DNA from: Methylocystis sp. B8
GTDB lineage: Bacteria > Pseudomonadota > Alphaproteobacteria > Rhizobiales > Beijerinckiaceae
Reading direction: 5' to 3'
DNA: 64,000 nucleotides
Assembly (NCBI RefSeq): GCF_005771425.1
Contig: NZ_VBTZ01000008.1
Coordinates: forward strand, 1 to 64,000
Part shown: positions 53,795 through 63,729 of the stretch, piece by piece
Position numbering within the stretch: position 1 is the first letter of the stretch
Layout: each line of letters starts with the position of its first letter
Translations under genes and position numbers: made by a program
The notes under the pieces: model-generated
The model's input: the letters and a program-made list of their open reading frames with translations, nothing else
Databases searched by the model: none
What the model was told of the DNA's origin: nothing

Positions 53795-54172
53795 TCAAGC
53801 TTCTTCACGAAACATCGCGAACGTCGGCACCATGAAATAGCATATTCCAATTGCGGCACGCCGCTTCCGTCGGCGACGACTGTACGACTGTATGCAAGGC
53901 CGTTCGCCTTCCCGTGCCCGATCGTTTCCTGATAGCTTCCAGACAGTCCACACTACGCTTCCGCAAGAATGTGTTCTGCATTCGTCGGATGCACCTTCGT
54001 GTCCGAAACGCCGTGAAAAATGATGGTCCGCGCGCGATCCCTGGCGCGACGCTCGGGGCATGATGAGATTTTGCCATTCATGGCGATAAAAGCGGAGGCT
54101 GTGTCGCTGGCGACTCCATAGGCAAGGCCCGAGTGAATGCCTGCCCCCGCCGTAAAGGTAGAGTTCGCTCAT
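53795..54172 (-). pseudogene. PHB-depolymerase-like esterase remnant with several frameshifts
   Basis: Pieces in different frames on the - strand read SGLAYGVASDTASAFIAMNG, then RARTIIFHGVSDTKVHPTNA with EHILAEA, then YSRTVVADGSGVPQLEYAI. In this order they follow the C-terminal half of short-chain PHB depolymerase/feruloyl-esterase-type hydrolases (HSGLAYG, TIVFHGD, VHP motifs). The nucleophile part is missing; the 5' side runs into the transglutaminase gene at 54169. Clear pseudogene. Confidence 0.7.
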
Positions 54173-55047
54173 GATGGCGGCGACATCGAGCTGACCCGAA
54201 CCTCTACCGACATCCCTTCGAAGGCATCACTCGTCCCCACGAAGCTTCCCGTTACGGGCGTGACCTGTAGAATGTCGCGTCCGACTGCTACGGGAATTAG
54301 ATTAGCGCCGCCAACGCTGCGGTTTGTTGGATCGAACGTTATCCAGCCCGCGCCTGACAGATAGACTTCCGCCCAAGCATGCATTGTTCCTGCTCCTTCC
54401 GATCCAGCTGTGTCTCCGGCTGGTTCGTGAAGATAGCCCGACACGATCCTCGCCCCGAATCCCAACGTGCGGACCGCTTCGACGAAGAGCACTGCCATGT
54501 CGCGGCAGGAGCCGCGTCCGCGCTCCAATGTGTATGCAGGCGATTGCGTCCCCTCCTCGTCGCGCGCTTGATAGGAAACCCAGGCCAGGATGCCGGCATT
54601 GACATCTTTCAGAAGTGAAAGCGTGTCGGTCGGGTTAATGCGGACAAAACCTCGGACCCATTCCCGCAATTGCCCCCTCGAATCGAGGTATTGCGGAGTT
54701 CTGAGAGCTCCGAGGTCCGTCCATTCATCGTCGCTGTATCGAAAGGGATAGAAGATCACAGAGGAGGCGATGTCGAAGACCGGGTATGCGGCAGCATCAA
54801 GTTCGAGTTCGGCGACGCTGTCGATGATCAGGCTGTCGGTCATGGTCTGGAATGTCGCGGTCGCCACCATGTTCCCTGCAACATCCTGCGCCCAGGTCAC
54901 GACCGCGTGCGGCTCCACGGTCAGCTCCATAGAGCGCAGACGAAGCTCGGGGCTTTCCCGCGGCCGAAGCATAAGGCGATGCGGGCGCGGTCCCACAGGT
55001 TTGCCATAGCAATAAGTCGTCCGATGGCGGATTCTCAAAGTGACCAT
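54169..55047 (-). CDS. Transglutaminase-like cysteine protease family protein
   Basis: The protein has 292 residues from ATG 55047. An N-terminal beta-sandwich domain (LRIRHRTTYCYGKPVGPRPH) and a transglutaminase core follow the common bacterial arrangement. Catalytic Cys is in GRGSCRDMA, His in GTMHAWAEVY and Asp in WITFDPTN. These cytoplasmic proteins often lie beside circularly permuted ATP-grasp/alpha-E genes, which are not present here. The activity is probably a protease or amidase. Confidence 0.85.
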   Translation of the reverse strand: MVTLRIRHRTTYCYGKPVGPRPHRLMLRPRESPELRLRSMELTVEPHAVVTWAQDVAGNMVATATFQTMTDSLIIDSVAELELDAAAYPVFDIASSVIFYPFRYSDDEWTDLGALRTPQYLDSRGQLREWVRGFVRINPTDTLSLLKDVNAGILAWVSYQARDEEGTQSPAYTLERGRGSCRDMAVLFVEAVRTLGFGARIVSGYLHEPAGDTAGSEGAGTMHAWAEVYLSGAGWITFDPTNRSVGGANLIPVAVGRDILQVTPVTGSFVGTSDAFEGMSVEVRVSSMSPPS

Positions 55048-55338
55048 TGCTTTTTCCGATAAGGCGCAGCGCAAAGGCCACCTGCGCGATGCCGATCTGG
55101 ATATGGTGGAGCGTCCGCCCGGGCGATTGCAGACCCTCTAGACACGAATTGCCGAATTAATTAACCGAAAGTCACACGACACCATCGAGACGAACTCAAA
55201 CACCCTAAACTAGGGGCACACAAAATCTACGATCGCCTTCGCGAGCACAGCGATCGAGAGGTTGCGTTGTGCTGAAGTCGCCGCTGCCGACGACCGCCCA
55301 AAAACAAACTCTCGATCGAGAGTGCTGCGCGCGTGAAG

Positions 55339-55859
55339 TCACGCTGCGTCGCGAAGATTCCTGATAAGATCGTGATTTTCTCGCACACCCTCGTACTGCC
55401 TCCTAACAATAGTCGCGACGTCAGGCGGCAAATCCTCGCCCAAGGCTTTTTCATATGCCGCTTTAGCGACATCTTCGCCTCGCTCGCATTCCGGTAGGAT
55501 GGCCGCTTCGTCTCCACCCGTAACGGCCGCCTTCATGTTCGTCCACGCCCGATGAATTGCGCCGGAACGGGTCCCTGATTCGCTTGGAATGCCCCCAAGC
55601 TTAACGATTTCGTTGTCCAGTTCACGCGCCCCCATAGCGCAACGCGCAGCGGCCCGTTGAAATGTGTTTTTTAAACTTTCGTCTTGGACGCCCTCGGCCG
55701 TAGCGACAAAACCCTTCTCGCCTCGCGGCTCACCTCAGCCAAGTTCATGAGCGTAGTCAATGCGTGCGAACTCACCGTTTTCTCTGAGTCTCTATTTTTG
55801 CTGTAACTGATCAACGTGTCGGACGGCGAGATGTTCCGATCTGGTTCGCATTGCCTCAT
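55339..55859 (-). pseudogene. DUF2383 (PA2169-like four-helix) protein, frameshifted
   Basis: The N-terminal part SEKTVSS...LTTLMNLAEVSREAR and the continuation GFVATAEGVQDESLKNTFQR, AAARCAMGARELDNEIVKLG together form a typical DUF2383 protein, with the C-terminal CERGEDVAKAAYEKAL. A single-base deletion near 55730 puts them in different frames. The second part is still open from an ATG at 55635. The family is ferritin-like and stress-linked; function unknown. A sequencing error cannot be excluded. Confidence 0.65.
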
Positions 55860-56038
55860 TCCAGCACGGCTCCGCCCTTGTATTAAGGGGGCGCATTACT
55901 TATGTTATTTCTATCGATTTTCGCCGAACGACTATGCCGAGAGCGCCAAAACCAGCGCAGGCGAATTGCTCCCCAGAACGTCGATCGACACTGCGCTGCA
56001 TTTTGCGAGCGCGACAAAATCGCTTTAAGGGAATGATC

Positions 56039-56191
56039 ATGCAGATCGACACGGTAGGGCCTTCGCCCGAGGAACACAGATTTTTTCAACTTGCGACAGT
56101 CGCTCCGATCCTAGCAATCCTTCTCATCGCTGCCGCGATTACTGGCGCTATCAGTGTGATTGTCGGAGCTCAATTGGGCACTGTCGCCTAA
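56039..56191 (+). CDS. Small single-helix membrane protein
   Basis: The protein has 50 residues from ATG 56039 (AGGGA six bases upstream; the ATG at 56033 is too close to that site). A short polar start (MQIDTVGPSPEEHRFFQ) is followed by one strong membrane helix (LATVAPILAILLIAAAITGA). No family is recognised. Confidence 0.5.
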   Translation: MQIDTVGPSPEEHRFFQLATVAPILAILLIAAAITGAISVIVGAQLGTVA

Positions 56192-56353
56192 CGAACTCGA
56201 CAATTCTCCAGAGCGCTGCCGGAAGCCTAAACCCTTCAGAGGAAAACTAACTCCACGTTCACGCACAGTGTTTGGCGGCCCAAACATGAATGCGCTTCTG
56301 TGAAACCCGAAACCCGGCGTCGCTTAGAACGCAAATTTTGAGAGGATGAACTC

Positions 56354-56737
56354 ATGGTCAAAGCTGAACTCGGCGCAAAGCGCCGGTGCTTGCAATGTGA
56401 GACGCTCTTTTTTGATCTCAATCGGGCGCCTCCGGCCTGCCCAAAATGCCAGGCGATCTTCGTCGTTATCGAGCTGCCACGTTCGCCTCCCAGAGGGGCC
56501 GCGGGTGGATGGAAGACTTTCAAGAAGCCAGACGCGGCAGCCGCCGCCGCCGACGTAGTCGATCTCGACCCTCTGGCGAGCGAGCAGACCGAGGAAGATG
56601 TCGTTGCGACAGACGAAACAGAGGAAGATGTCGTTGCGACAGATGAAGAGGAAAACGACGGCGTCGTTCCGGTCGACGAAGAGGAGAACAATCGTATCCT
56701 ACCCAGCGATGCGGATGAGTTCACCGAACTTACATGA
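56354..56737 (+). CDS. TIGR02300-type (FYDLN acid) zinc-finger-like protein
   Basis: The protein has 127 residues. The start VKAELGAKRRCLQCETLFFD with CPKC gives two CxxC pairs, the zinc-ribbon of this alphaproteobacterial family. The tail is very acidic. It holds a direct repeat of ten residues (TEEDVVATDE), coded by two 30-base units at 56588-56647, 28 of 30 bases the same. The function of the family is not known. The stop overlaps the next ATG. Confidence 0.8.
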   Translation: MVKAELGAKRRCLQCETLFFDLNRAPPACPKCQAIFVVIELPRSPPRGAAGGWKTFKKPDAAAAAADVVDLDPLASEQTEEDVVATDETEEDVVATDEEENDGVVPVDEEENNRILPSDADEFTELT

Positions 56738-57219
56738 TGTTCACCAGTACCGAGAAACTCATAAGGCGTCGTTCTGTCCTTCCATTTAACACTGAATTCA
56801 AAAACCGCTCATCCAGATCTTCCATGTCTCGCCCACCCGGTGGAAGCAGCGGCGCCGACCAGGAATTAACGTGTTTCTTGGACGCGGCAAAGTTCTCCGA
56901 AGATCGAAGCCAAAATGACGGTGGGCGCGCAGCAGCGATGCGCGCAGCCGACACATTATTTCGCTTCGACGGGGCGGAGTCGCCCAACGTTGAAGCGCGT
57001 TCGCCTCAGGCTCCTACGGACCGAGTGCTGCCCAGTCTCATCGACGCGGATGAAATCACAGTCCGATTAAGAGATGCCGATGATGAACACGTCATTGCAG
57101 TCGAAAGGTCAAGGAAGCGGCACCTTCTTCAAAAACTCCGAGCCAAAGACCGAACCGTAAGCCGAGAAGCGAGCTCGCGCCTCCGCTTGTGGAGCCGTTG
57201 GCGACGCGTATCGATTTAG
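56734..57219 (+). CDS. Hypothetical protein
   Basis: The frame encodes 161 residues, hydrophilic and rich in Arg, Ser and Asp, and starts at an ATG overlapping the previous stop (ATGATG/TGA). No domain, signal or membrane segment is visible. Low complexity and high arginine leave open that it is not translated. Confidence 0.35.
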   Translation: MMFTSTEKLIRRRSVLPFNTEFKNRSSRSSMSRPPGGSSGADQELTCFLDAAKFSEDRSQNDGGRAAAMRAADTLFRFDGAESPNVEARSPQAPTDRVLPSLIDADEITVRLRDADDEHVIAVERSRKRHLLQKLRAKDRTVSREASSRLRLWSRWRRVSI

Positions 57220-57659
57220 AACAGCAAATTGCGCGGGCGGGCCGTCCGCAGCCCAGGTCAATTCAGAACCGATTGGTTCTCAAAACAGAACTGAAGCCTG
57301 GAGAGAGGTGGAAACGGCGTCTGCATAGGGCAGCGCGATAATACTCTGAGTCCATTTGTTTCGCTACGCTTGGGCGCTGCAGCGGAGCGTGCTAGTCTAG
57401 CGCCGAGCGGCTATAATTCACCACCATACCCCTACACGTCGCCGGGGACTTTAGATCAGATTCGTGAGCTGGGCAGCAGCTTGCAGAGTTGCCGGGTCGG
57501 CCAAAATGATGGGGCGTGAAGGATTCAGGCAAGGAACACCCTTGTGTGCTGGATTTCGTTGCCTTTTCCTTTTCGGCCCTACCTCTCGTTACCAGCTCTG
57601 CAGCGACGCTGCTGCAACGCCCAGAGATCCTTCCGAAGGTAAGTAAGGGGCCTTTTGCG
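57220..57659. other. Gap before the CheB/CheR gene, no gene seen
   Basis: No good frame or hairpin was found. The frame of the CheB/CheR gene is open back to a GTG at 57516, but those 48 residues do not look like part of the family. Confidence 0.4.
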
Positions 57660-60600
57660 GTGGCAGCAAGAAAAACCAACAGGGTTCAAGCCACCAGCCT
57701 CCCTGAGAAGTCAAGCCGAAAGACACGCGCAAGACCCCGGAGCCGCGCGCTAAAGACCCTTGACGCCGATCCCACGGCGCCACGCCTCGTCGTTGGCGTG
57801 GGCGCCTCGGCCGGTGGACTGGAGGCGTTCACTCAATTGCTCAAATATTTGCCGACGGATGCCGGCATGGCTTTCGTGCTGGTACAGCATCTCGATCCCC
57901 ATCACGAAAGTGCGCTCACAAATCTTTTAGGGCGCGCGACCTCTATGCCAGTCACGGAAGTCACGAACGGTTTGCGTGTAGCTCCTGATTGCGTTTACGT
58001 CATTCCTCCCAACGCCAACATGGTGATCGCAGACGGGGTTTTGAACCTTCGGCCGCGCCGTGCAACAGTCGGCGCCCAACATTCGATTGATTTCTTTTTT
58101 AGGTCGCTGGCGCAGGATCTGCGGGAACGCGCGATCGGCATCATCTTATCCGGCACGGCAAGCGACGGCACTCTGGGGCTCGAGGCGATCAAAGCCGAAG
58201 GCGGGATTACCTTCGCGCAGGATGATTCAGCCCGATATGACTCCATGCCGCGCAGCGCGATAGCCGCCGGTTGCGTGGATTTCATTCTCAAGCCGGAGAC
58301 TATAGGCAAGGAACTGGCGCGTATTGCCCATCATCCCTCTGTCACGGAACGACGCCTCGATCAGCCGGAAGCTGATGGGGCTTTCACCACTGAACATGAG
58401 GACGATGAAACGCCTCTCCCCTCGGGGGGGCATGGAGCGCGGGCCATGAGCGTCAAACCGCGGAGCGCCGAAAAGGGAGCCAAGCACGGCAAGGCGGATG
58501 AGAACGGTTTCAAGAAAATCCTTCTTCTGCTTCGCAACCATTGTGGCGTGGACTTCTCACTCTACAAATCAGCCACCATCAGGCGCCGCATTACGCGACG
58601 CTTGGTATTGAACAGGAAGCGCTCGCTCGCAGATTACGAAGCTTTCCTACGCGGAAACGCCAGGGAGCTCGACGCGTTATATTCTGACGCACTCATAAGC
58701 GTGACGACTTTTTTCCGCGATCCGGAAGCGTTTGAGATCCTTAAGCGTCAGGTCTTTCCAAAATTTCTTGAGAAGACCGTACGGGAACCATTCCGGGTTT
58801 GGGTGCTTGGGTGCTCGACGGGCCAGGAGGCCTATTCTATCGCCATGGCCTTCGTTGAAGAGGCGGAGAAATCGCCTCACGCGTATAAGCTGCAGATATT
58901 TGCTACCGATCTCAATGACGCGCTGCTCGAAAAGGCGCGCCAAGGTCTTTACGCCAAGACTCTTGCGCAGGACGTTTCACCCGAACGACTGCATCGGTTT
59001 TTTGTCGAGGAAGAAGGCGGTTACCGGGTCCGCAAGCCCTTGCGCGAAATGGTCGTCTTCGCGAGACAAAATCTTATCAGCGACCCGCCGTTTTCGCGCA
59101 TGGACTTGGTAAGCTGCCGTAATTTGTTGATCTATCTTGAGCCAAGTTTGCAGCACAAGCTGCTTCCCACATTCCACTATGCGCTGAAACCTGAAGGCTT
59201 TCTGTTCCTTGGCGCGTCGGAATCGATAAGCGGCTTTACGGACTTGTTTGATCCGCTAGACAAGAAACACAAGATCTATTCCAGGAAGGGTTCGCCGAAT
59301 TCGAGAGCCCATGTCGCGGCGAAGAAAGATCGCGACGACTACAGGTCACATCCTCCACGCTCGTGGATTGGCGCGCCTCGTTCGACTCGTGAAGCGCAGG
59401 AAGAGCCAGATGGCTTTCGCGCTGAACTCGGCTCTTTGCGGGAAGCCGATCGCGTCACGCTCAATCGATATGCGCCTCCTGGCGTGCTCGTGAACTCTGA
59501 TCTTCAAATCATTCAATTCCGCGGGTCGACCGGCCCATATCTTGAGCCGCCGACCGGCAAGGCGAGCTTCGATGTGGTGAAAATGGCCCGCGACGGCTTG
59601 ATGCTGCCGTTGCGCGCCGCGATCGTCAAGGCAAAGAAAGAGAACAGCGTCGCACGCAGGGATAACATACCGCTCGAAGGGAATGGCGAGAAGCGTGAAG
59701 TTAATGTCGAGGTTATCCCGCTCAGGAATTTGCGCGAGAGCCATTTCCTAATCTTGTTTGAGGAGGCAAAAAAGCAAACCGGCGATGCCGCTCCGAGGCC
59801 GCTCGCCGGAGCGAAGCGTTCTGTCAGCGCTAACAAGAAGGAAGAAACCAGACGCCTCGTCAATTTGGAACGGGAGCTCGCCGAGACGCGCGAATATCTT
59901 CAATCCATCCAAGAGCAGAACGAAGCCGCCAACGAAGAGCTGCAAGCGTCCAACGAAGAGACCCAGTCGGCCAATGAGGAGCTTCAGAGCGTCAATGAAG
60001 AACTTGAAACGTCCAAGGAGGAATTGGAGTCGGCGAATGAAGAGCTGACCACGATCAATGACGAAATGGCCAGCCGCAACGTCGAACTCAGCCGTCTTAA
60101 CAACGACCTCGTCAACTTTCAAAGCGCGACCGATCTCGCCGTCGTGCTTGTGGCGCGGGATCTGAGAATTCGCCGTTTTAGCGCCAAGGCCCAAAGGTCC
60201 TTCAACCTCGTGACTGAGGATGTCGGACGTTCGCTCGACGGCGTGCGTCACAATCTCGACATCAATGATTTGGCGGCTATTGTCCGCGAGGTCATAGCCA
60301 GTGTGCGCGAGCAGGAGCGCGAGGTTTGTGACAACTCGGGCCGCTGGTTTTCACTTCGCGTCCGACCATACCTTACGCTCGACAGCAAGGTGGACGGGGC
60401 GGTGTTGGTGTTGGTGGACATCGACGCGCTCAAGCAAACGCAACGGAGCATCGATGAAGCGCGCGAGCTCGCCGAGTCCGTTATCGAAACCGTCCCCGAT
60501 CCACTCGTGCTTCTACAGGGAAATCTGCGCATCCACTCGGCGAATGGCGCCTTCTATGGGACCTTCCGGCTTTCGCCCGCGGAAATGGCAGGTCGGTCGA

Positions 60601-61388
60601 TCTTTGAGATCGATGACGGCGCATGGGCGAACCCCGATCTGCGCGAGCGTTTAGAAAATGTCATAACCCGCCAGAAGGCCTTCAACGACTTCGAGGTCGT
60701 CTACAAATCGAAACGATTGGGTTCGCGAGTGCTCTTGCTTAATGCGCGGGCCATTCGGCAAAACGCCGACAACCCTAAGCTTATTCTTTTGGGCATGCGT
60801 GACGTTACCGAGCTCATGCGCTTACAGACAGTGACGCAAGAACTCGCCTCCATCGTTAAGTTTTCGGCAGATGCGATTGTCGGCGAGGATCTGGACGGCG
60901 CCATCACCAGCTGGAATCAGGGCGCCGAAAGGCTTTTTGGCTTCACGGCGCAGGAAGCGCTCGGTCAATCGGCCACGCTGTTCATTCCCCCTGAGGGCGT
61001 CGACGAAGAGAGAAATCTCCTTCAGCGCGTCCGGCAGGGAGAGTCGATCGAAGACCGCGAGACCGTACGCCGCCGCAAGAACGGCGAACTCGTGGCTATT
61101 TCGCTGACCGCCTCTCCTATTAGGAATACTCAGGGCCAGGTTACTGGCGTCGCGACGGTCTGTCGCGACATCACTGAACGCCAACTGGCGGCGGAGGCGT
61201 TGCGTTCTAGCCATGAAGTGCTGCTTTCATACTCCGAGGAACTCGTCCGATTCAATCGTGTTGCGGTGGGGCGCGAAACGCGCATGATCGAATTGAAGAA
61301 GGAGGTCAATGAACTATGTCAGAGACAGGGCGAACCAGCCCGCTACCCCCTCGAATTTGGACAGGGCGGGGATGACCTCGAGGAATGA
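57660..61388 (+). CDS. CheB-CheR-coiled-coil-PAS hybrid signalling protein
   Basis: The protein has about 1242 residues from the GTG at 57660 (AGGGG ten bases upstream). The CheB methylesterase domain has VGVGASAGGLEAF (Ser), VQHLDPHHES (His) and GTASDGTLGLEAIK (Asp). The CheR methyltransferase domain has TTFFRDPEAF and VWVLGCSTGQEAYSIA. A long heptad coil of NEELQSxNEEL type lies near 730-810. Two or three PAS-like domains follow (VPDPLVLLQGNLRIHSANGA; ADAIVGEDLDGAITSWNQGA). It lacks the receiver of CheB and a kinase of its own. The next gene, a kinase, overlaps it by 17 bases. Such hybrids act in sensory systems outside flagellar chemotaxis. Confidence 0.88.
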   Translation: MAARKTNRVQATSLPEKSSRKTRARPRSRALKTLDADPTAPRLVVGVGASAGGLEAFTQLLKYLPTDAGMAFVLVQHLDPHHESALTNLLGRATSMPVTEVTNGLRVAPDCVYVIPPNANMVIADGVLNLRPRRATVGAQHSIDFFFRSLAQDLRERAIGIILSGTASDGTLGLEAIKAEGGITFAQDDSARYDSMPRSAIAAGCVDFILKPETIGKELARIAHHPSVTERRLDQPEADGAFTTEHEDDETPLPSGGHGARAMSVKPRSAEKGAKHGKADENGFKKILLLLRNHCGVDFSLYKSATIRRRITRRLVLNRKRSLADYEAFLRGNARELDALYSDALISVTTFFRDPEAFEILKRQVFPKFLEKTVREPFRVWVLGCSTGQEAYSIAMAFVEEAEKSPHAYKLQIFATDLNDALLEKARQGLYAKTLAQDVSPERLHRFFVEEEGGYRVRKPLREMVVFARQNLISDPPFSRMDLVSCRNLLIYLEPSLQHKLLPTFHYALKPEGFLFLGASESISGFTDLFDPLDKKHKIYSRKGSPNSRAHVAAKKDRDDYRSHPPRSWIGAPRSTREAQEEPDGFRAELGSLREADRVTLNRYAPPGVLVNSDLQIIQFRGSTGPYLEPPTGKASFDVVKMARDGLMLPLRAAIVKAKKENSVARRDNIPLEGNGEKREVNVEVIPLRNLRESHFLILFEEAKKQTGDAAPRPLAGAKRSVSANKKEETRRLVNLERELAETREYLQSIQEQNEAANEELQASNEETQSANEELQSVNEELETSKEELESANEELTTINDEMASRNVELSRLNNDLVNFQSATDLAVVLVARDLRIRRFSAKAQRSFNLVTEDVGRSLDGVRHNLDINDLAAIVREVIASVREQEREVCDNSGRWFSLRVRPYLTLDSKVDGAVLVLVDIDALKQTQRSIDEARELAESVIETVPDPLVLLQGNLRIHSANGAFYGTFRLSPAEMAGRSIFEIDDGAWANPDLRERLENVITRQKAFNDFEVVYKSKRLGSRVLLLNARAIRQNADNPKLILLGMRDVTELMRLQTVTQELASIVKFSADAIVGEDLDGAITSWNQGAERLFGFTAQEALGQSATLFIPPEGVDEERNLLQRVRQGESIEDRETVRRRKNGELVAISLTASPIRNTQGQVTGVATVCRDITERQLAAEALRSSHEVLLSYSEELVRFNRVAVGRETRMIELKKEVNELCQRQGEPARYPLEFGQGGDDLEE

Positions 61389-63180
61389 TGGCGGCCCGAT
61401 CAGACAGCCTGAGCAGCTAGCGGGCCGTTCGGCCTTCCAGGGCGTGGGGGCGCCGAGCGGCGACGCCGAACTTGCTCAGCGTGCGGCTGAACTTCGGCAA
61501 ATCAACGCTGAAGTCCGAGAATCGCGCCGCGCCGCGCTGAATCTTATGGAGGACGCTGTCCAGTCTCGTAAGGCCGTCGAAGCCCTTAATACGGCGCTTG
61601 CGGAAAGCAGAGACAGCCTGGCTCGCGAATTGGCCGCTACGCAACAGCTTCAAACGGCAAGTGCATCTCTAGTCCAGGGCGGCGACACGGGCGCGCTCTA
61701 TCAACAGATCGTCGATGCAGCAGCGGCCATATTGCGTTCGGACTACGCGAGTATGCAGACGGTCGACGAGAGCAAGGACGTGCTTCGCCTGCTGGCGTAC
61801 CACGGATTCGACCCCGCGTTCGGCAAAATCTTCGAATTCGTAGGACGCGATGCGGAGACCGCTTGCGGCGCCGCTTGGCGCGACGGCCGTCGCGTGATTG
61901 TGCCGGATATTGAAGTCTCTGGTATCGACATCAGCGCCCGCGCGCTGGACGACCAGCGCCGGGTGGGCATTCGGGCGGTTCAGTCCACGCCGCTGTTTTC
62001 CCGCGCCGGGCGTCTGCTGGGGATTATTTCTACACATTGGCGCGCGCCGCATGCACCGACCGAAATCGATTTACGTCAGTTTGATATCCTCGCGCGCCAG
62101 GCGGCGGACCTCATCGATCGCGTCGAATCGGTTCAAAGGTTGCGTGCCGCGGAACATCGCCTGCGTCTCGCCGCGGACGCCGCGCATCTAACCTATATCG
62201 ACGCGGATTTCTCGCGCCGCTGCATCCGATCAGGGGAAAATTTCGCTACGGTCATGGGATACGCCCTTCCAACGCCATCCCCAGGGCAAGAGGTCGACCT
62301 CTCTGTCGCTGCATCCATTCTACGCCGACATGTCGTTTCCAATGACCGGACGAAAACGAGGGCCGCGGTCATGGAACTATTGCGCGGCAAGCCGAGCGGA
62401 AAGATCGAGTGCCGAGTGCTAGGCGACGACGGGATGGAACGCTGGATCGAAAGCATATGGTCTATCGAGACTGCCCACGACGGCTCACCCGTGTCCGCCT
62501 TTGTGACCGGCCTCGACATAACCGAAAGAAAGCGCACGGAGGAGCAAATTCGATTACTTATGAGCGAAGTCAATCATCGATCAAAGAATCTGCTCAACGT
62601 TGTGCAGGCGATTGCGCGTCTGACAGCTCGCGGCGGCGATCCTGCAACGTTCGTTGAACGATTGTCGCAGCGGATCGACTCGTTGGCGGCAAGTCAGGAT
62701 CTCTTGGTCAAGAACGACTGGCGCGGGATTGATATGAGGGAGCTCGCCAAGGCGCAGCTCGCGCATCTGGGTGATTCAATCGCCCAAAGCCGGGTCCAAA
62801 TGGAGGGGCTGAGCGTCCGTCTAACGCCCGCGGCGGCTCAAGGCGTTGGCATGGCTCTACATGAACTCGCGACCAATGCCGTCAAATATGGGGCGCTATC
62901 TAACGCTCGAGGACTCGTGCGCATAACGTGGCGCATTGCTCGCTCGGACCAACCTACGTTCCTAGTTGAATGGAGAGAAAGAGGGGGACCGAAAACTGGT
63001 CCGCCGACTCACAAGGGTTTCGGACATACAGTCATTGAGCGGATGGCGTCATCTTCTGTCAGAGGGACGGTCGAGATGAAATATCCTCCAAGTGGACTTT
63101 GGTGGCGACTATCGGCTCCCGCCGAAAACGTGCTCGAGGGGGGAGTTCGTTCGAAGACAGCGGAGCTATCGATCCCCTGA
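61372..63180 (+). CDS. GAF/PAS HWE-type sensor histidine kinase
   Basis: The protein has 602 residues from ATG 61372 (another ATG at 61309 is possible). It begins with a coiled coil (ELAQRAAELRQINAEVRESR), then a GAF domain (about 100-265), a PAS domain (about 270-400) and an HWE kinase core: EVNHRSKNLLNVVQAIA (phospho-His), HELATNAVKYGAL (N box), VEWRERGG (WxE) and KGFGHTVIERM. It is soluble. Overlap with the CheB/CheR gene suggests one signalling unit. No response regulator gene follows. Confidence 0.87.
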   Translation: MTSRNDGGPIRQPEQLAGRSAFQGVGAPSGDAELAQRAAELRQINAEVRESRRAALNLMEDAVQSRKAVEALNTALAESRDSLARELAATQQLQTASASLVQGGDTGALYQQIVDAAAAILRSDYASMQTVDESKDVLRLLAYHGFDPAFGKIFEFVGRDAETACGAAWRDGRRVIVPDIEVSGIDISARALDDQRRVGIRAVQSTPLFSRAGRLLGIISTHWRAPHAPTEIDLRQFDILARQAADLIDRVESVQRLRAAEHRLRLAADAAHLTYIDADFSRRCIRSGENFATVMGYALPTPSPGQEVDLSVAASILRRHVVSNDRTKTRAAVMELLRGKPSGKIECRVLGDDGMERWIESIWSIETAHDGSPVSAFVTGLDITERKRTEEQIRLLMSEVNHRSKNLLNVVQAIARLTARGGDPATFVERLSQRIDSLAASQDLLVKNDWRGIDMRELAKAQLAHLGDSIAQSRVQMEGLSVRLTPAAAQGVGMALHELATNAVKYGALSNARGLVRITWRIARSDQPTFLVEWRERGGPKTGPPTHKGFGHTVIERMASSSVRGTVEMKYPPSGLWWRLSAPAENVLEGGVRSKTAELSIP

Positions 63181-63278
63181 TATTCAAAGCTTTGATGCGT
63201 GCGCGCCGCAGGGTCTCAGTGTGCGCAAGGTGGTGAAGGGGTCGGAATGGATGGAGTTGCGTGGATAGGTGTTGCGAG

Positions 63279-63578
63279 ATGGCCGACGATCTAAAAACTT
63301 CGATTACGGATAACCCGCTGGTTCGCGCCCTATCCAGATGGGAGAACGAGGGTGGTCGAACCGATGCAGATCAGGAAAAGCGGGCTGATCTGGCAAAGGA
63401 TGAAGAAGCACTTATTTTGCAGTGCTTGGGAGCGGCGGTCATCAGCCGCTGGAACAAACTACCCACGGAGATTCAGCGGGAACTTTTCTCGGGCGCGGTT
63501 TCTATCGGCGCGCCGCTCCCCACAACGGACCTGAAAGAACAAATCGCCCGTTTTCTGCACAGCCACAAAGATTTGTGA
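63279..63578 (+). CDS. Hypothetical small soluble protein
   Basis: The protein has 99 residues from ATG 63279 (MADDLKTSITDN); the frame extends six codons to 63261. It is helical, with ALILQCLGAAVISRWNKLP and TEIQRELFSGAVSIG as the core. Similar small proteins occur widely in Rhizobiales genomes, without known function. Confidence 0.55.
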   Translation: MADDLKTSITDNPLVRALSRWENEGGRTDADQEKRADLAKDEEALILQCLGAAVISRWNKLPTEIQRELFSGAVSIGAPLPTTDLKEQIARFLHSHKDL

Positions 63579-63729
63579 CTGCCGTGATCGTTCGCTTTCC
63601 TCCTACTTAAATATTCTCCGACTTCTTTTTTGTCCGGTCCTCTCCATATGAGGTGCTCAATCTGGGCGAGGTCCCGGATACTGTGGACACGCTAAAGCCG
63701 CAGCCGTTGCACTGATAGGAATGGAAATC

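Noticed and set aside
57464-57646. 60-residue + strand frame before the CheB/CheR gene
   Set aside because: Out of frame with CheB and without any recognisable motif; it is likely chance.
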